Below, piece after piece: positions 17,859 to 26,404 of a stretch of 64,000 nt of DNA. Under the pieces are notes generated by a model, which worked only from the letters and a program-made list of their open reading frames with translations, ran no database searches and had not been told where the DNA came from. Source of the DNA: an uncultured Flavobacteriaceae bacterium (GTDB lineage: Bacteria; Bacteroidota; Bacteroidia; Flavobacteriales; Flavobacteriaceae); NCBI GenBank assembly GCA_947498845.1, contig CANMLX010000002.1, positions 1 to 64,000 of the forward strand, read 5' to 3'. The position numbers and the translations under genes are program-made. Each line of letters opens with the position of its first letter. Position 1 is the first letter of the stretch.

Positions 17859-20800
17859 TTAATCTAAAAGTTGTTCATTAAACTCATAACCTTTATAATT
17901 TACCTTATACATCACACTATAAAATGCTGGAATAAATAGCAATGTAATTACAGTTCCAAATAATAAACCAACCATAATAGTTACTGCCATAGGTTCCCAC
18001 ATTTCACCTCCACCAAGATATAAAGGCACTAAACCTAAAACGGTGGTAAAAGTGGCTAACAAAATAGGTCTAAAACGTTGTAAACATGCTGCTATTATAG
18101 CATCTTGTGGTTTACGTTTTAATTCCGATTCTTCAATTTCAATCCTATCCACGAGTACTATCGCATTATTAATAACAATACCTGCTAATGAAATAACGCC
18201 TAAAAACGCCATAAACCCAAAAGGCACACCGAATAGTAAAAGTCCTAAAACCATCCCAATAACTCCCAACGGAATGGTGCAAACAATCATCACCATTTTT
18301 CTAAATGAATTAAACTGTATGATTAATAGCATGACAATTATAAAAGCTGAAAGTGGTAAATACTTTGCTACAGCACCCATATTTTCTGCTGAACTTTTTG
18401 CATCTCCTCCTAATTCATAAGTGTAGTCTTTACCCCAAATTTCTTTCTGCTCATCAAGCCAAGGTGTAATGGCTTGTGTTACTTCGGAAGCATTACCCGT
18501 TGTTGTTAATTCACTTGATACTTTAATTGTTCTGGTTAAATCAACACGTTTTATTTTTGAATACTGCCATTGAGGAATTATAGATGCTACTTGAAGTAAA
18601 GGCACACTTTTCCCTGAACTTTGTGCATATATATTTAAGCTTTCTAATGACGATAAGGATTGCTGTTTATTTTGATTACTCTTCATTACAATAGGGATAG
18701 ATTTATCACCTTCGCGATATTCCCCTGCTTGAAAACCATCTAAAACAGTTTGTAAAGAGGTAGCAATATCTTGATTGGTAACCCCCGCTGTTTGCGCTTT
18801 ATTAGGGTCTATATCTATAACAAACTTTTTCCCTTTAGGACCCCAATCATCTTTAATATTTTTTGTACCAGAAATGGTAAACAATTTCGCTTTAATGGCT
18901 TCGGAGATACTTGCTAATTTATCGGGGTCATCTCCTGATACTTCAATTTCAACAGGTGTTCCACCTCCACCTGAACCTAGCAAACCAACTTTAATATCGG
19001 CATTAGGAAAGTTTTCAAAACTGAAGGCATCCAATTTTTCAATCATGCTATTATTCACCAAAAAAGATGATGTATTAATTAAGATATGTGCATAATTTGA
19101 ATTTGCTTCATCCGCATTATACCCCAAATCGTAAGCTGAAGGGCCTTCACCAATGTAGGCTGACCAATCTACAATACCATTTGGTTTATCTTCGGTAACT
19201 TTCAGCTCTTTTTGCATAAAGTCTTCAAGTGCTAAAACCACAGATGTTGTATTCTCAATTTTAGTATTCTCTGGTAAATTAATATCAACCGTTATCATAT
19301 TACGGTCACTATCAGGGAAGAACACAAAGCCTAAAAGCCCAAATCCGAAAATGGATAAAAAGAACATAAAAACAATAAGAACTAAAACCGATTTTTTCCA
19401 ATTAAGAGCTAATAAAATTAAATTTTTATACTTGAGTTTTAAGCCATTAATGAGTCTATCTAAGAAGCTTACTTTTCCTGCTTCCTTTGGTTTTACTTTT
19501 AGGAAAAAGACACAAAATAGTGTAATGATACTCAATGCGATAATCCATGACGATAAAAGCGCAATAGTAATTACCACGAAAATAGGCCCCATAATATCTC
19601 CCATCACAGATTCTGCCATAAAGAATGCTAAAAAGGCCGCAGATGTTGTTAATGTTGAAATTAATAATGGTGTAAATAATTCTGAGCATGAATCTATTGC
19701 AGCTTTCTTAACGGGAATACCTGCTTCCATTTTTACCATGACCGATTCTGCAACAACTATGGCATTATCTACCATCATTCCCAAAGCCATAATTAAAGCG
19801 GCTAACGAAATTTGATTCAGCCCCACATCGATTAATCCCATAACCATCAACGTTGTTATGGTAACTATTGGAATTAAACTGGCTATAACCAATCCTGTTC
19901 TTAGTCCTAAAAAGAAAAGCATGACTGCTAATACGATAGCAATAGCCTGTAATAAGTTGCCAATAAAATCACTAATCTTTAAATCGATGTATTTATCAAT
20001 TGATGCTAAACGAGATACTTCTAAACCAACTGGTAATTTATCTTGCCACTCCCCAAGTAACACATCAATTTCCTCACCTAACTTAATGATATTGGCACCT
20101 TCTTTTAAAGATACATGTAATGAAATAGCATCCATTCCATTAATACGTACTTTTTGTTTTGGCGGATTGATATACCCTTTTTTTACTGTAGTAATGTCTT
20201 CAAGAGCTATAACTTGTCCATTTTCTCCAACAGGGATTAACATCTCCTGTATGGACTTTAAATCATTGAAATTCCCTGTGGGCTCCAAAATAATACGTTC
20301 CGCTTCAACATTAATTGTTCCTCCAGAACTAAGTATATTAGTACTGCCTATAATGTTTTTTAATCTGCTCGATGTTAATCCGTAGGTTTTTAATTTGGTG
20401 TTTTCAAACTCAACAAAAACACGTTCTTCCTGAGCACCATTCAATTCAACTTTAGCAGCATCTTCAAGTTTTATTAAATCATCTCTCAAGTCATCTGCAT
20501 AATCTTTCATTTCTGTATAGTCATAACCATCAGAAATTAAACCAACAGCAATACCAAATACTTCACCAATACCATCATCCTGTAATTGAGGGCTCACATT
20601 ACTTGGTAAGCCCTGAATGGTGCTTAACTTTCTGCGAAGTCTATCCCAAACAGGTTGTAGTTCTTCTGGCTTAACTTCCATTTTAAGTTCTACCTGAACG
20701 ACCGAAAGTCCTGTACGAGATGTACTTTTTACTACTTTTAATTCGGGTAATTCCTGTGCTACTTTTTCAATTTTATCACTAACTAATTCTTCAACACGTT

Positions 20801-20969
20801 CTGGACTTGCCCCAGGGAAAGATGATACAATTGATGCTACTCGTATGGTATAAGGTGGCATACTATCTCTCGACAATGAGGCATAAAATAACATACCCAT
20901 CACCATAACTACAGCCAAAATACTTAATACAACACGATTACGGTTTATTGAAAATTCAGTAAGATTCAT
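17859..20969 (-). CDS. RND-family efflux pump inner-membrane subunit
   Basis: A 1036-aa proton-driven transporter of the AcrB/HAE-RND family. It has the expected twelve-helix plan with two large periplasmic loops: first helix near 12-30, a helix block near 335-500, and a second block near 855-1015. The proton-relay region of helix 4 reads MALGMMVDNAIVVAES; the single Asp followed by Asn differs from the Asp-Asp pair of classical AcrB. Together with the adaptor and TolC-like genes upstream it forms a complete tripartite exporter. The substrate is unknown. Confidence 0.92.
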   Translation of the reverse strand: MNLTEFSINRNRVVLSILAVVMVMGMLFYASLSRDSMPPYTIRVASIVSSFPGASPERVEELVSDKIEKVAQELPELKVVKSTSRTGLSVVQVELKMEVKPEELQPVWDRLRRKLSTIQGLPSNVSPQLQDDGIGEVFGIAVGLISDGYDYTEMKDYADDLRDDLIKLEDAAKVELNGAQEERVFVEFENTKLKTYGLTSSRLKNIIGSTNILSSGGTINVEAERIILEPTGNFNDLKSIQEMLIPVGENGQVIALEDITTVKKGYINPPKQKVRINGMDAISLHVSLKEGANIIKLGEEIDVLLGEWQDKLPVGLEVSRLASIDKYIDLKISDFIGNLLQAIAIVLAVMLFFLGLRTGLVIASLIPIVTITTLMVMGLIDVGLNQISLAALIMALGMMVDNAIVVAESVMVKMEAGIPVKKAAIDSCSELFTPLLISTLTTSAAFLAFFMAESVMGDIMGPIFVVITIALLSSWIIALSIITLFCVFFLKVKPKEAGKVSFLDRLINGLKLKYKNLILLALNWKKSVLVLIVFMFFLSIFGFGLLGFVFFPDSDRNMITVDINLPENTKIENTTSVVLALEDFMQKELKVTEDKPNGIVDWSAYIGEGPSAYDLGYNADEANSNYAHILINTSSFLVNNSMIEKLDAFSFENFPNADIKVGLLGSGGGGTPVEIEVSGDDPDKLASISEAIKAKLFTISGTKNIKDDWGPKGKKFVIDIDPNKAQTAGVTNQDIATSLQTVLDGFQAGEYREGDKSIPIVMKSNQNKQQSLSSLESLNIYAQSSGKSVPLLQVASIIPQWQYSKIKRVDLTRTIKVSSELTTTGNASEVTQAITPWLDEQKEIWGKDYTYELGGDAKSSAENMGAVAKYLPLSAFIIVMLLIIQFNSFRKMVMIVCTIPLGVIGMVLGLLLFGVPFGFMAFLGVISLAGIVINNAIVLVDRIEIEESELKRKPQDAIIAACLQRFRPILLATFTTVLGLVPLYLGGGEMWEPMAVTIMVGLLFGTVITLLFIPAFYSVMYKVNYKGYEFNEQLLD

Positions 20970-20971
20970 AA

Positions 20972-20981
20972 GGTTAGTTTT
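20972..20981 (-). promoter_or_regulatory. AAAACTAACC leader motif before the RND pump gene
   Basis: Read on the minus strand, AAAACTAACC lies 2 nt before the ATG. The same ten bases precede the start codons of the other two pump-component genes. It is not complementary to the usual anti-Shine-Dalgarno. Confidence 0.45.
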
Positions 20982-20988
20982 TTAGTTA

Positions 20989-22077
20989 TTATAATCTTAC
21001 TTTTTGTCCATCCAACAAGGTCTGCAAGCCAGCAGTAGCTATTTTATCACCAGAATTTAAACCTTTTTTCACTTCAAATCCAGATGGTGTTAATTCACCA
21101 ATTTCAATTTGTTGTTTTTTTACAGTTCCCGTTATCCCATCGCTTGATTCTACTATAAATACAAAATTACCGTTACCATCTTCTCCTACAGACTTAACAG
21201 GAACTACCAATGTATCATTTGCAATACTTTCATCTTGCTCAAAATCAAAAATGACATTTGTTGCCATGCCTGATTTAATTTCTGGAATAGGGTTAATTAT
21301 TGCAACTGCTGTAATATATGTAGACGAATTGGGGTCTATACTTGGTGACACTTCAAAAACTCTACCTTCAAAAACTTTGCCCTCAATAGCCGAGAACTCA
21401 ATCTTGGTAGGCATATCTACTTTCACTTTATTAATGACTGCTTCTGGCAAACCAACCTCTACCTTCATACCTTTACCTGCATTTAATTCTGCAAATTGAT
21501 GTCCTGCTGAAACTTGCTCATTAACTGCGCCATCTGTCCAAACGATTACACCATCTTTTGGAGCTTTAATGATACCATAACTTAATTGCGTAGCTTGTAT
21601 ACTTTTATTTCGCTTTGCAGATTCAAATTGGTCTAAAGCAGATTGATAGGAGTTTTTTGCTTGTTCATAGTCACTCAATGAATTACTTCCTTTTTCATAT
21701 AGTGATTTAATCCTATCTAAACTCGACTTAGCAGTATTCATGGCAGATTTAGCGGCATTTAAGGATGAAACAGATTGCTCATAAGCTAAGTTTGCCTCAA
21801 CATTATCCAACCTTGCAATAATAGCTCCTTTTTTAACCTGTGCACCTTTCCAATGGTTTACTTTAGTAATGATTCCACCACTTCTAAAACTTAATCCAAT
21901 GGCGTTACTAGATTTTGCTGTTCCGCTATATGTTCTTGTGCCTTGAATATTTGGAGTTCCAACAACTTCATATTTAACAGGTCTCAATACTTCTTCTTTA
22001 ACCTCTACTTTATCCTTGCAGGAAGAAAGGTTTATAACTAAAGCTAAAATTGACAATTTATATATGTGTAATTTCAT
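20989..22077 (-). CDS. Membrane fusion (adaptor) protein, HlyD/AcrA family
   Basis: A 362-aa periplasmic adaptor with a lipoprotein signal (LSSC, Cys20). The order is beta-barrel entry, lipoyl half-motif, a coiled-coil hairpin (about 92-155, with AYEQSVSSLNAAKSAMNTAKS and repeated heptads), second lipoyl half (GIIKAPKDGVIVW), then beta-barrel and membrane-proximal domains. It bridges the RND pump and the TolC-like channel. It is separated from the pump gene by 19 bp. Confidence 0.92.
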   Translation of the reverse strand: MKLHIYKLSILALVINLSSCKDKVEVKEEVLRPVKYEVVGTPNIQGTRTYSGTAKSSNAIGLSFRSGGIITKVNHWKGAQVKKGAIIARLDNVEANLAYEQSVSSLNAAKSAMNTAKSSLDRIKSLYEKGSNSLSDYEQAKNSYQSALDQFESAKRNKSIQATQLSYGIIKAPKDGVIVWTDGAVNEQVSAGHQFAELNAGKGMKVEVGLPEAVINKVKVDMPTKIEFSAIEGKVFEGRVFEVSPSIDPNSSTYITAVAIINPIPEIKSGMATNVIFDFEQDESIANDTLVVPVKSVGEDGNGNFVFIVESSDGITGTVKKQQIEIGELTPSGFEVKKGLNSGDKIATAGLQTLLDGQKVRL

Positions 22078-22081
22078 AATG

Positions 22082-22091
22082 GGTTAGTTTT
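22082..22091 (-). promoter_or_regulatory. AAAACTAACC leader motif before the adaptor gene
   Basis: On the minus strand AAAACTAACC ends 4 nt before the ATG, within the 6-bp intergenic gap plus the end of the upstream TolC-like ORF. Confidence 0.45.
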
Positions 22092-24414
22092 TATTTAAAA
22101 TATATTGGTTGGCTCTTTGAATAAATGCTTGATTGTTATCTTCAGAATGGGTTAAAAAGAAGTACCCTATAGCGCGTTCTAATTGCATAGACGTGATTAA
22201 ATAGTTATAGTTAGCAGTGGATCTTGCTAACTGCGCTTGCAAATAATTAGTCTGTGCATCAATTAACTGAATAATGGGAACTGCTCCTTCTTGATAAGCA
22301 TTTTGTGTGAGGTCTAAACTTTCTTTTGCTGTTTCTTCTGACACTTTAGAAATTTCGATGTTTGCTATTTGATTAATCAAATCTAGCACCACATCATTCA
22401 CATTTTTCTCAATGTTTAATTCAATATTTTGTCTTTCATAACCCAATTGTTCCTCTTGAATTAAAGCTGATTGTCTATTAATATTTCTTTGGTTCTGGTT
22501 GAATATTGGTAACGAAACATTTAATCCAACATTATAAGTGCCGTCTGGTGCTGTTGGAATTCCAGACGGTATGGTAGAACCTTTTCCAGACTGAGAAATT
22601 GCCAGATTGTATTGCCCCTGTAAAGCAACTGTTGGTATAAAACGACCATAATCGTTTAAGTCATAGGTTCGTTTTGTAACATTTAAATTATAATCTATAT
22701 TCTTTAACTCAGGTGAGTTGGTTTTTGCTTCTTGTACCAAAAATTCAATTAAAGTGGGTTGTAATTTCGGGTCGTCTAGAATCTTGTAAAAGTCATCATA
22801 TTTATAATTCTTAAAAACACCTTCGGAAAGTTCAGCATCCAGAATATCTATGTCTTTATTAATTGATACATTCATCAATTGATTAATAGTGAAAAATGCT
22901 TGTTGCAATTGATTTCTAGCCTCTATAAGACTTTGCATGTTTTGAGCTAATTGACTTCTGAAACGCAACACATCTGATTTTCCAGATTCACCTGCTTCAA
23001 AGTTTTGTTCTGCTATTTCTAAATTACGCTTAGTAACTTGTAAATTTTGATTCTGAATACTCGTATTAGTCTTTAAAATCAAGGCATTAAAATAAGCTAC
23101 AGTAGCATTCAATAAAGCATCGAGTTCGTTTGTATCATAAATAGCTTGTTCTGCTTTTTGTAATTCTTTCCTAATATCGATATTGGCAGAAGCACTTTCT
23201 GAATAGATGAGTTGCTCTAAAACCACATTTCCCGATGTTGAGAACTCTGGATTTGCGCCATTTGAAATTTCCGCCACTCTAGGGTCAAGATAAACCCCAC
23301 TTACCCCAGCAGACACATTTGGCAAATAACCACTTTTAGCTGTTTTAACATCCTGCCCACTTAGCTCTACACTCTTTTCACTAGAAGATAGACTTAAATT
23401 CTTATCGAGAACACCATTCATAATATCCAATATAGACATCATGTCTTCTGAATTGGGTTCTGATTTACCACCTATAAAGTCGGCAGTCCCCAACATGGCA
23501 TAACGCAATGGAAAATCAATTTTTTTAGCAGTGTTGTAATTAATGGTTAGCTTGTTTTTATACTCTAACAACAAGGGTAGTTCTGAGGCGTTAGCCCCAT
23601 TTGTAATAGCTTCAATATTTAATGCAATACGCCTGAAAAACTGATTTAAATTTGTTTGGGGCTGGTTAGTAGCCAATATACCACGTTCAACATCCTTAAC
23701 TCTGTTCGCTGAAAAAGACGGTAATTTTTTAGAATTAATAGCTGATGTTAATTTGTCAAATTGAGTATCGGTAAATTCAAAACCACCTGCTAAGTAAACT
23801 GCATCAAGACCTTCCAAATCAGATGCACTAATACCATTTTCAGATAAAGGTATTAAACGGTACTTTTTTCCTTCCTTCTGAAAATATGGGTCAAATATCG
23901 TTTCTAGAGGCAATGCATCAATAATGTACTGCTCAATTAAAACCCCGATATTCTTATAATCATAAATTGTTTTAAAAGCATCCAAGTCCTTTTTATAAGA
24001 CAAAGGCGCTATGATGTATGTGATATTATTTATTTCTGATGTTTTGCGTTCTGGGGGTAGATTTATAAAGTCTGAATTAATCGAACCAAAAACAATAACT
24101 GGTTTAGTATAACTTTCTTGTTGGCTTAAAACAATATTATCCATAACCCCAAAAGCCAAAATAATATCTGCATCACCATTAACTAACGATTGATAGTTCT
24201 CTTTGGCTTTCTTCAGACTAAAATTATTAGAAAGTACCTTTTGAAAATCCACTGTTTTATCTTGTCCTAAAACGGCTCTAATTTCAGTTTTTAACTGTTC
24301 TAACAAAGGTTGAACTTCTGGCGTGTCACTGTCTGTTAAAAGACCAATATTTATATTTTGAGAATAACTTAATTGCAAAAACAATGCAACGAAAAATATG
24401 AGGGATTTTTTCAT
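22084..24414 (-). CDS. TolC-family outer-membrane factor fused to a periplasmic-binding-like domain
   Basis: A 776-aa protein, about 300 residues longer than an ordinary TolC-type channel (400-480). After a signal peptide (to SYSQ) residues about 20-290 look like an ABC-type substrate-binding domain of the uncharacterised ABC_sub_bind kind: NIGLLTDSD, DIILAFGVMDN, KPVIVFGSI, KNIGVLIEQY, LDAVYLAGGFEFT and an SANRVKDVERGILA segment. The rest, from about 320, is an outer-membrane efflux protein with two helical repeats (GKSDVLRFRSQLAQNMQS; GAVPIIQLIDAQTNYLQAQLA). It is the first gene of the efflux operon. The added domain could sense or capture substrate in the periplasm; that is inference. Confidence 0.85.
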   Translation of the reverse strand: MKKSLIFFVALFLQLSYSQNINIGLLTDSDTPEVQPLLEQLKTEIRAVLGQDKTVDFQKVLSNNFSLKKAKENYQSLVNGDADIILAFGVMDNIVLSQQESYTKPVIVFGSINSDFINLPPERKTSEINNITYIIAPLSYKKDLDAFKTIYDYKNIGVLIEQYIIDALPLETIFDPYFQKEGKKYRLIPLSENGISASDLEGLDAVYLAGGFEFTDTQFDKLTSAINSKKLPSFSANRVKDVERGILATNQPQTNLNQFFRRIALNIEAITNGANASELPLLLEYKNKLTINYNTAKKIDFPLRYAMLGTADFIGGKSEPNSEDMMSILDIMNGVLDKNLSLSSSEKSVELSGQDVKTAKSGYLPNVSAGVSGVYLDPRVAEISNGANPEFSTSGNVVLEQLIYSESASANIDIRKELQKAEQAIYDTNELDALLNATVAYFNALILKTNTSIQNQNLQVTKRNLEIAEQNFEAGESGKSDVLRFRSQLAQNMQSLIEARNQLQQAFFTINQLMNVSINKDIDILDAELSEGVFKNYKYDDFYKILDDPKLQPTLIEFLVQEAKTNSPELKNIDYNLNVTKRTYDLNDYGRFIPTVALQGQYNLAISQSGKGSTIPSGIPTAPDGTYNVGLNVSLPIFNQNQRNINRQSALIQEEQLGYERQNIELNIEKNVNDVVLDLINQIANIEISKVSEETAKESLDLTQNAYQEGAVPIIQLIDAQTNYLQAQLARSTANYNYLITSMQLERAIGYFFLTHSEDNNQAFIQRANQYILNKN

Positions 24415-24421
24415 TTTGGCG

Positions 24422-24431
24422 GGTTAGTTTT
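24422..24431 (-). promoter_or_regulatory. AAAACTAACC leader motif before the TolC-fusion gene
   Basis: Read on the minus strand AAAACTAACC ends 7 nt before the ATG of the first efflux gene. It is the third instance of this motif in the operon. Confidence 0.45.
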
Positions 24432-24569
24432 CCATAAAAATAAGAATTTCATACTTAATACTATAGCCCTCTATTAGTTTTATTTACTTGTTTCGAATCA
24501 TTTAGAAACCCTATTTTTAAAGTAAAGCATTTGCATACCAGAAATTCACATGATTTTAATGAGATATAA

Positions 24570-24597
24570 AAAAGGTTTCAATTTATTGAAACCTTTT
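24570..24597. terminator. Bidirectional hairpin terminator
   Basis: AAAAGGTTTCAA (24570-24581) and TTGAAACCTTTT (24586-24597) form a perfect 12-bp stem with a 4-nt loop, with T-rich flanks on both strands. No gene in the window ends here on either strand, so it may be left from a deleted gene. Confidence 0.7.
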
Positions 24598-24607
24598 CTT
24601 TGTTTGT

Positions 24608-24652
24608 AGATATTATTGGACTCAAACCAATGTTTTCGGATTATGACTTCGA
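24608..24652 (-). other. tRNA 3'-half-like remnant, CAU anticodon
   Basis: On the minus strand an anticodon arm (24636-24652; stem with 4 of 5 pairs, loop GTCATAA) is followed by a 4-nt variable loop, a perfect 5-bp T-stem with loop TTTGAGT (24615-24631) and a 7-nt acceptor-like strand (24608-24614). The conserved C56 is T and no 5' half with a matching acceptor strand is visible, so this is not a functional tRNA. It could be a decayed attachment-site duplicate. Confidence 0.3.
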
Positions 24653-24712
24653 CTATTCACAATAGTCAAATACCTCAAATTTCACCAAATTAAATATAAA
24701 ATTTTATAAAGA

Positions 24713-24732
24713 GGTGCGTAATTAGGTGCGTA
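24713..24732 (+). repeat. Direct repeat GGTGCGTA x2
   Basis: GGTGCGTA occurs at 24713-24720 and 24725-24732 with 4 bases between. A third, weaker relative (GATGCGATAATTA) follows within 20 bases. Short repeats of this kind next to a recombinase gene can be arm-type binding sites. Confidence 0.4.
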
Positions 24733-24827
24733 AAAAAACTGATGCGATAATTACCTCCTATTGGCGTTATAAAAATTAAAATTTGGATAGTTCCTCTTTC
24801 TCCGCAAATAATTTACTAAATTCTACT

Positions 24828-24863
24828 AAAAGCCCGTAAACATTATGTTTATGGGCTTTTTTA
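24828..24863 (+). terminator. Terminator-like hairpin
   Basis: AAAAGCCCGTAAACA (24828-24842) pairs with TGTTTATGGGCTTTT (24846-24860) with one G-T wobble, followed by TTT. It is a strong intrinsic terminator with no gene directly upstream. Confidence 0.65.
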
Positions 24864-24914
24864 ATTTTATCAATTGCTAAATAATAGCAAAAATTGCCAA
24901 ATAAAAAGGGGCTA

Positions 24915-24954
24915 ATTCGGGGTCACTTCTACCCCTCTTTAACTGACCCCGAAT
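24915..24954. repeat. 11-bp inverted repeat upstream of the recombinase
   Basis: ATTCGGGGTCA (24915-24925) and TGACCCCGAAT (24944-24954) are perfect inverted copies separated by 18 bases. The GC-rich arms stand out from the AT-rich surroundings. They lie 90 bp before the recombinase start and could be a recombinase-binding or operator site. Confidence 0.55.
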
Positions 24955-25044
24955 AATCTCAAAAAGCCTATAAATAAAGGCTTTCCGTTAATTATTTTTT
25001 ATTTTATTTTTTGTAATTTGAAAGAGAAATATACAAGAAATACT

Positions 25045-26298
25045 ATGAATAATTCATTTTCATTACTTTTTTATATTAAAAAGTGTAAAGCAGATAATAA
25101 TGGTAAAGCAAACATTTACCTCAGAATAACTCTAAATGGACAACGAGCCGAATTAAGCATTAGGCGTAAAGTATTAGTTGAAAAATGGAACTCTGATATG
25201 AATATGGCTCGCGGGAATTCTGAAGAATCTAAGGGTATTAATAGATATATCAGTACAATCAAAAATAAGATATACACTATTGAACAACGAAGTGTATCTG
25301 AAGGCAAACCTATTACCGCAATCTCTCTTAGAGATTCGTATTTAGGCAAAGACTCCAGTAAAAAAATGCTTCTTGAAATCTTTGAAGACCATAATAAAAG
25401 AGTAAGTAAACTTGTTGGTAGTGACTTTGCTGAAGGAACGGCAGAACGCTATAGAACAGCAAAGAAACATGTATCAGAGTATATTCAAAAAGAATACAGA
25501 GCTAAAGATATTTTAGTCAAAGATGTTAACCACAAATTTATAACTGGTTTTGAATATTATTTAAAAACAGAACGAAATTGCAGCCACAATACTGCCATTA
25601 AATACATCACTAATTTTAAAAAGATAATCCGTATTGCCTTTGCTAACGATTGGATTGATAAAGACCCTTTTCTTCATTGGAAAGCGAAACTTAAAACTGT
25701 AGATAGAGAGTTTTTGACTGAAGAGGAAATTCAAAAAATGGTAGAGAAAGAACTACATACTGAGCGCTTAGACCAGGTAAAAGATATTTTTATTTTTTGC
25801 TGCTTTACAGGGTTGGCTTATTCTGATGTTAAGAAACTTTCTAAAGACGATATCGTTATTGGTATTGATGGAGATAAATGGATTAAAATTAAAAGAACTA
25901 AAACAGACACTAGAAGTAATATTCCAATATTACCTACTGCTGAAGCCCTAATTGAAAAATATGCAAATCAGTCTGATTTATTAACTAATGATAAATTACT
26001 ACCCGTTTTGAGTAATCAAAAGATGAATGCTTATTTAAAGGAAATAGCTGACTTATGCAAAATCAATAAGAACTTAACGTTTCACTTAGCACGCCATACA
26101 TTTGCTACTACTGTTACACTTACCAATGGTGTACCTATTGAATCTGTTAGCAAAATGCTTGGCCATAAATCATTAAGAACAACTCAACATTATGCCAAAA
26201 TTTTAGATAGAAAAGTTAGTGATGATATGAAAGCTTTGCGAAATAAGCTTTCTGTAATAATGTACATAATTATTTTTATAAATAACATACTGATATAA
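25045..26298 (+). CDS. Tyrosine recombinase/integrase, Bacteroidota type
   Basis: A 417-aa site-specific recombinase if the ATG at 25045 is used; an upstream in-frame TTG at 25018 would add nine residues. The N-terminal arm-binding domain starts with the typical FSLLFYIKK, a SAM-like core-binding domain covers about 90-200 (SHNTAIKYITNFKKIIRIA) and the catalytic domain follows. HLARHTFAT (near 346) and LGHKSLRTTQHYAKI with the nucleophile Tyr (near 383) are present. At the first catalytic Arg position the sequence reads TGLAYSD (near 255), so that Arg is Ala, as in several conjugative-element integrases of Bacteroidota. The C-terminal hydrophobic tail (VIMYIIIFINNILI) is odd. No other mobile genes are nearby. 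Confidence 0.88.
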   Translation: MNNSFSLLFYIKKCKADNNGKANIYLRITLNGQRAELSIRRKVLVEKWNSDMNMARGNSEESKGINRYISTIKNKIYTIEQRSVSEGKPITAISLRDSYLGKDSSKKMLLEIFEDHNKRVSKLVGSDFAEGTAERYRTAKKHVSEYIQKEYRAKDILVKDVNHKFITGFEYYLKTERNCSHNTAIKYITNFKKIIRIAFANDWIDKDPFLHWKAKLKTVDREFLTEEEIQKMVEKELHTERLDQVKDIFIFCCFTGLAYSDVKKLSKDDIVIGIDGDKWIKIKRTKTDTRSNIPILPTAEALIEKYANQSDLLTNDKLLPVLSNQKMNAYLKEIADLCKINKNLTFHLARHTFATTVTLTNGVPIESVSKMLGHKSLRTTQHYAKILDRKVSDDMKALRNKLSVIMYIIIFINNILI

Positions 26299-26404
26299 AA
26301 GCAGAATTGAAAAACTTTTTAAATTTTAGGGATAAAATGATGTATAATTCTTTTAGAATATAGCAAACATTCTAATAAGCAAAACAATGAATATTCAAGT
26401 ATCA

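Larger units (their letters stand above)
24415..25044. other. Gene-free stretch with hairpins and recombination-like repeats
   Basis: About 630 bases between the divergent efflux operon and the recombinase gene hold no convincing ORF. They contain a bidirectional terminator (24570-24597), a tRNA 3'-half-like remnant (24608-24652), an octamer direct repeat (24713-24732), a second terminator-like hairpin (24828-24860), an 11-bp inverted repeat (24915-24954) and a small AAAGCCT/AGGCTTT hairpin (24963-24984). This density of structures beside a recombinase suggests an old attachment region. Confidence 0.5.

Noticed and set aside
24608-24720. Functional tRNA gene on the minus strand
   Set aside because: Only anticodon and T arms can be drawn; the 5' half has no matching acceptor strand or D arm, and the conserved C of the T loop is T.
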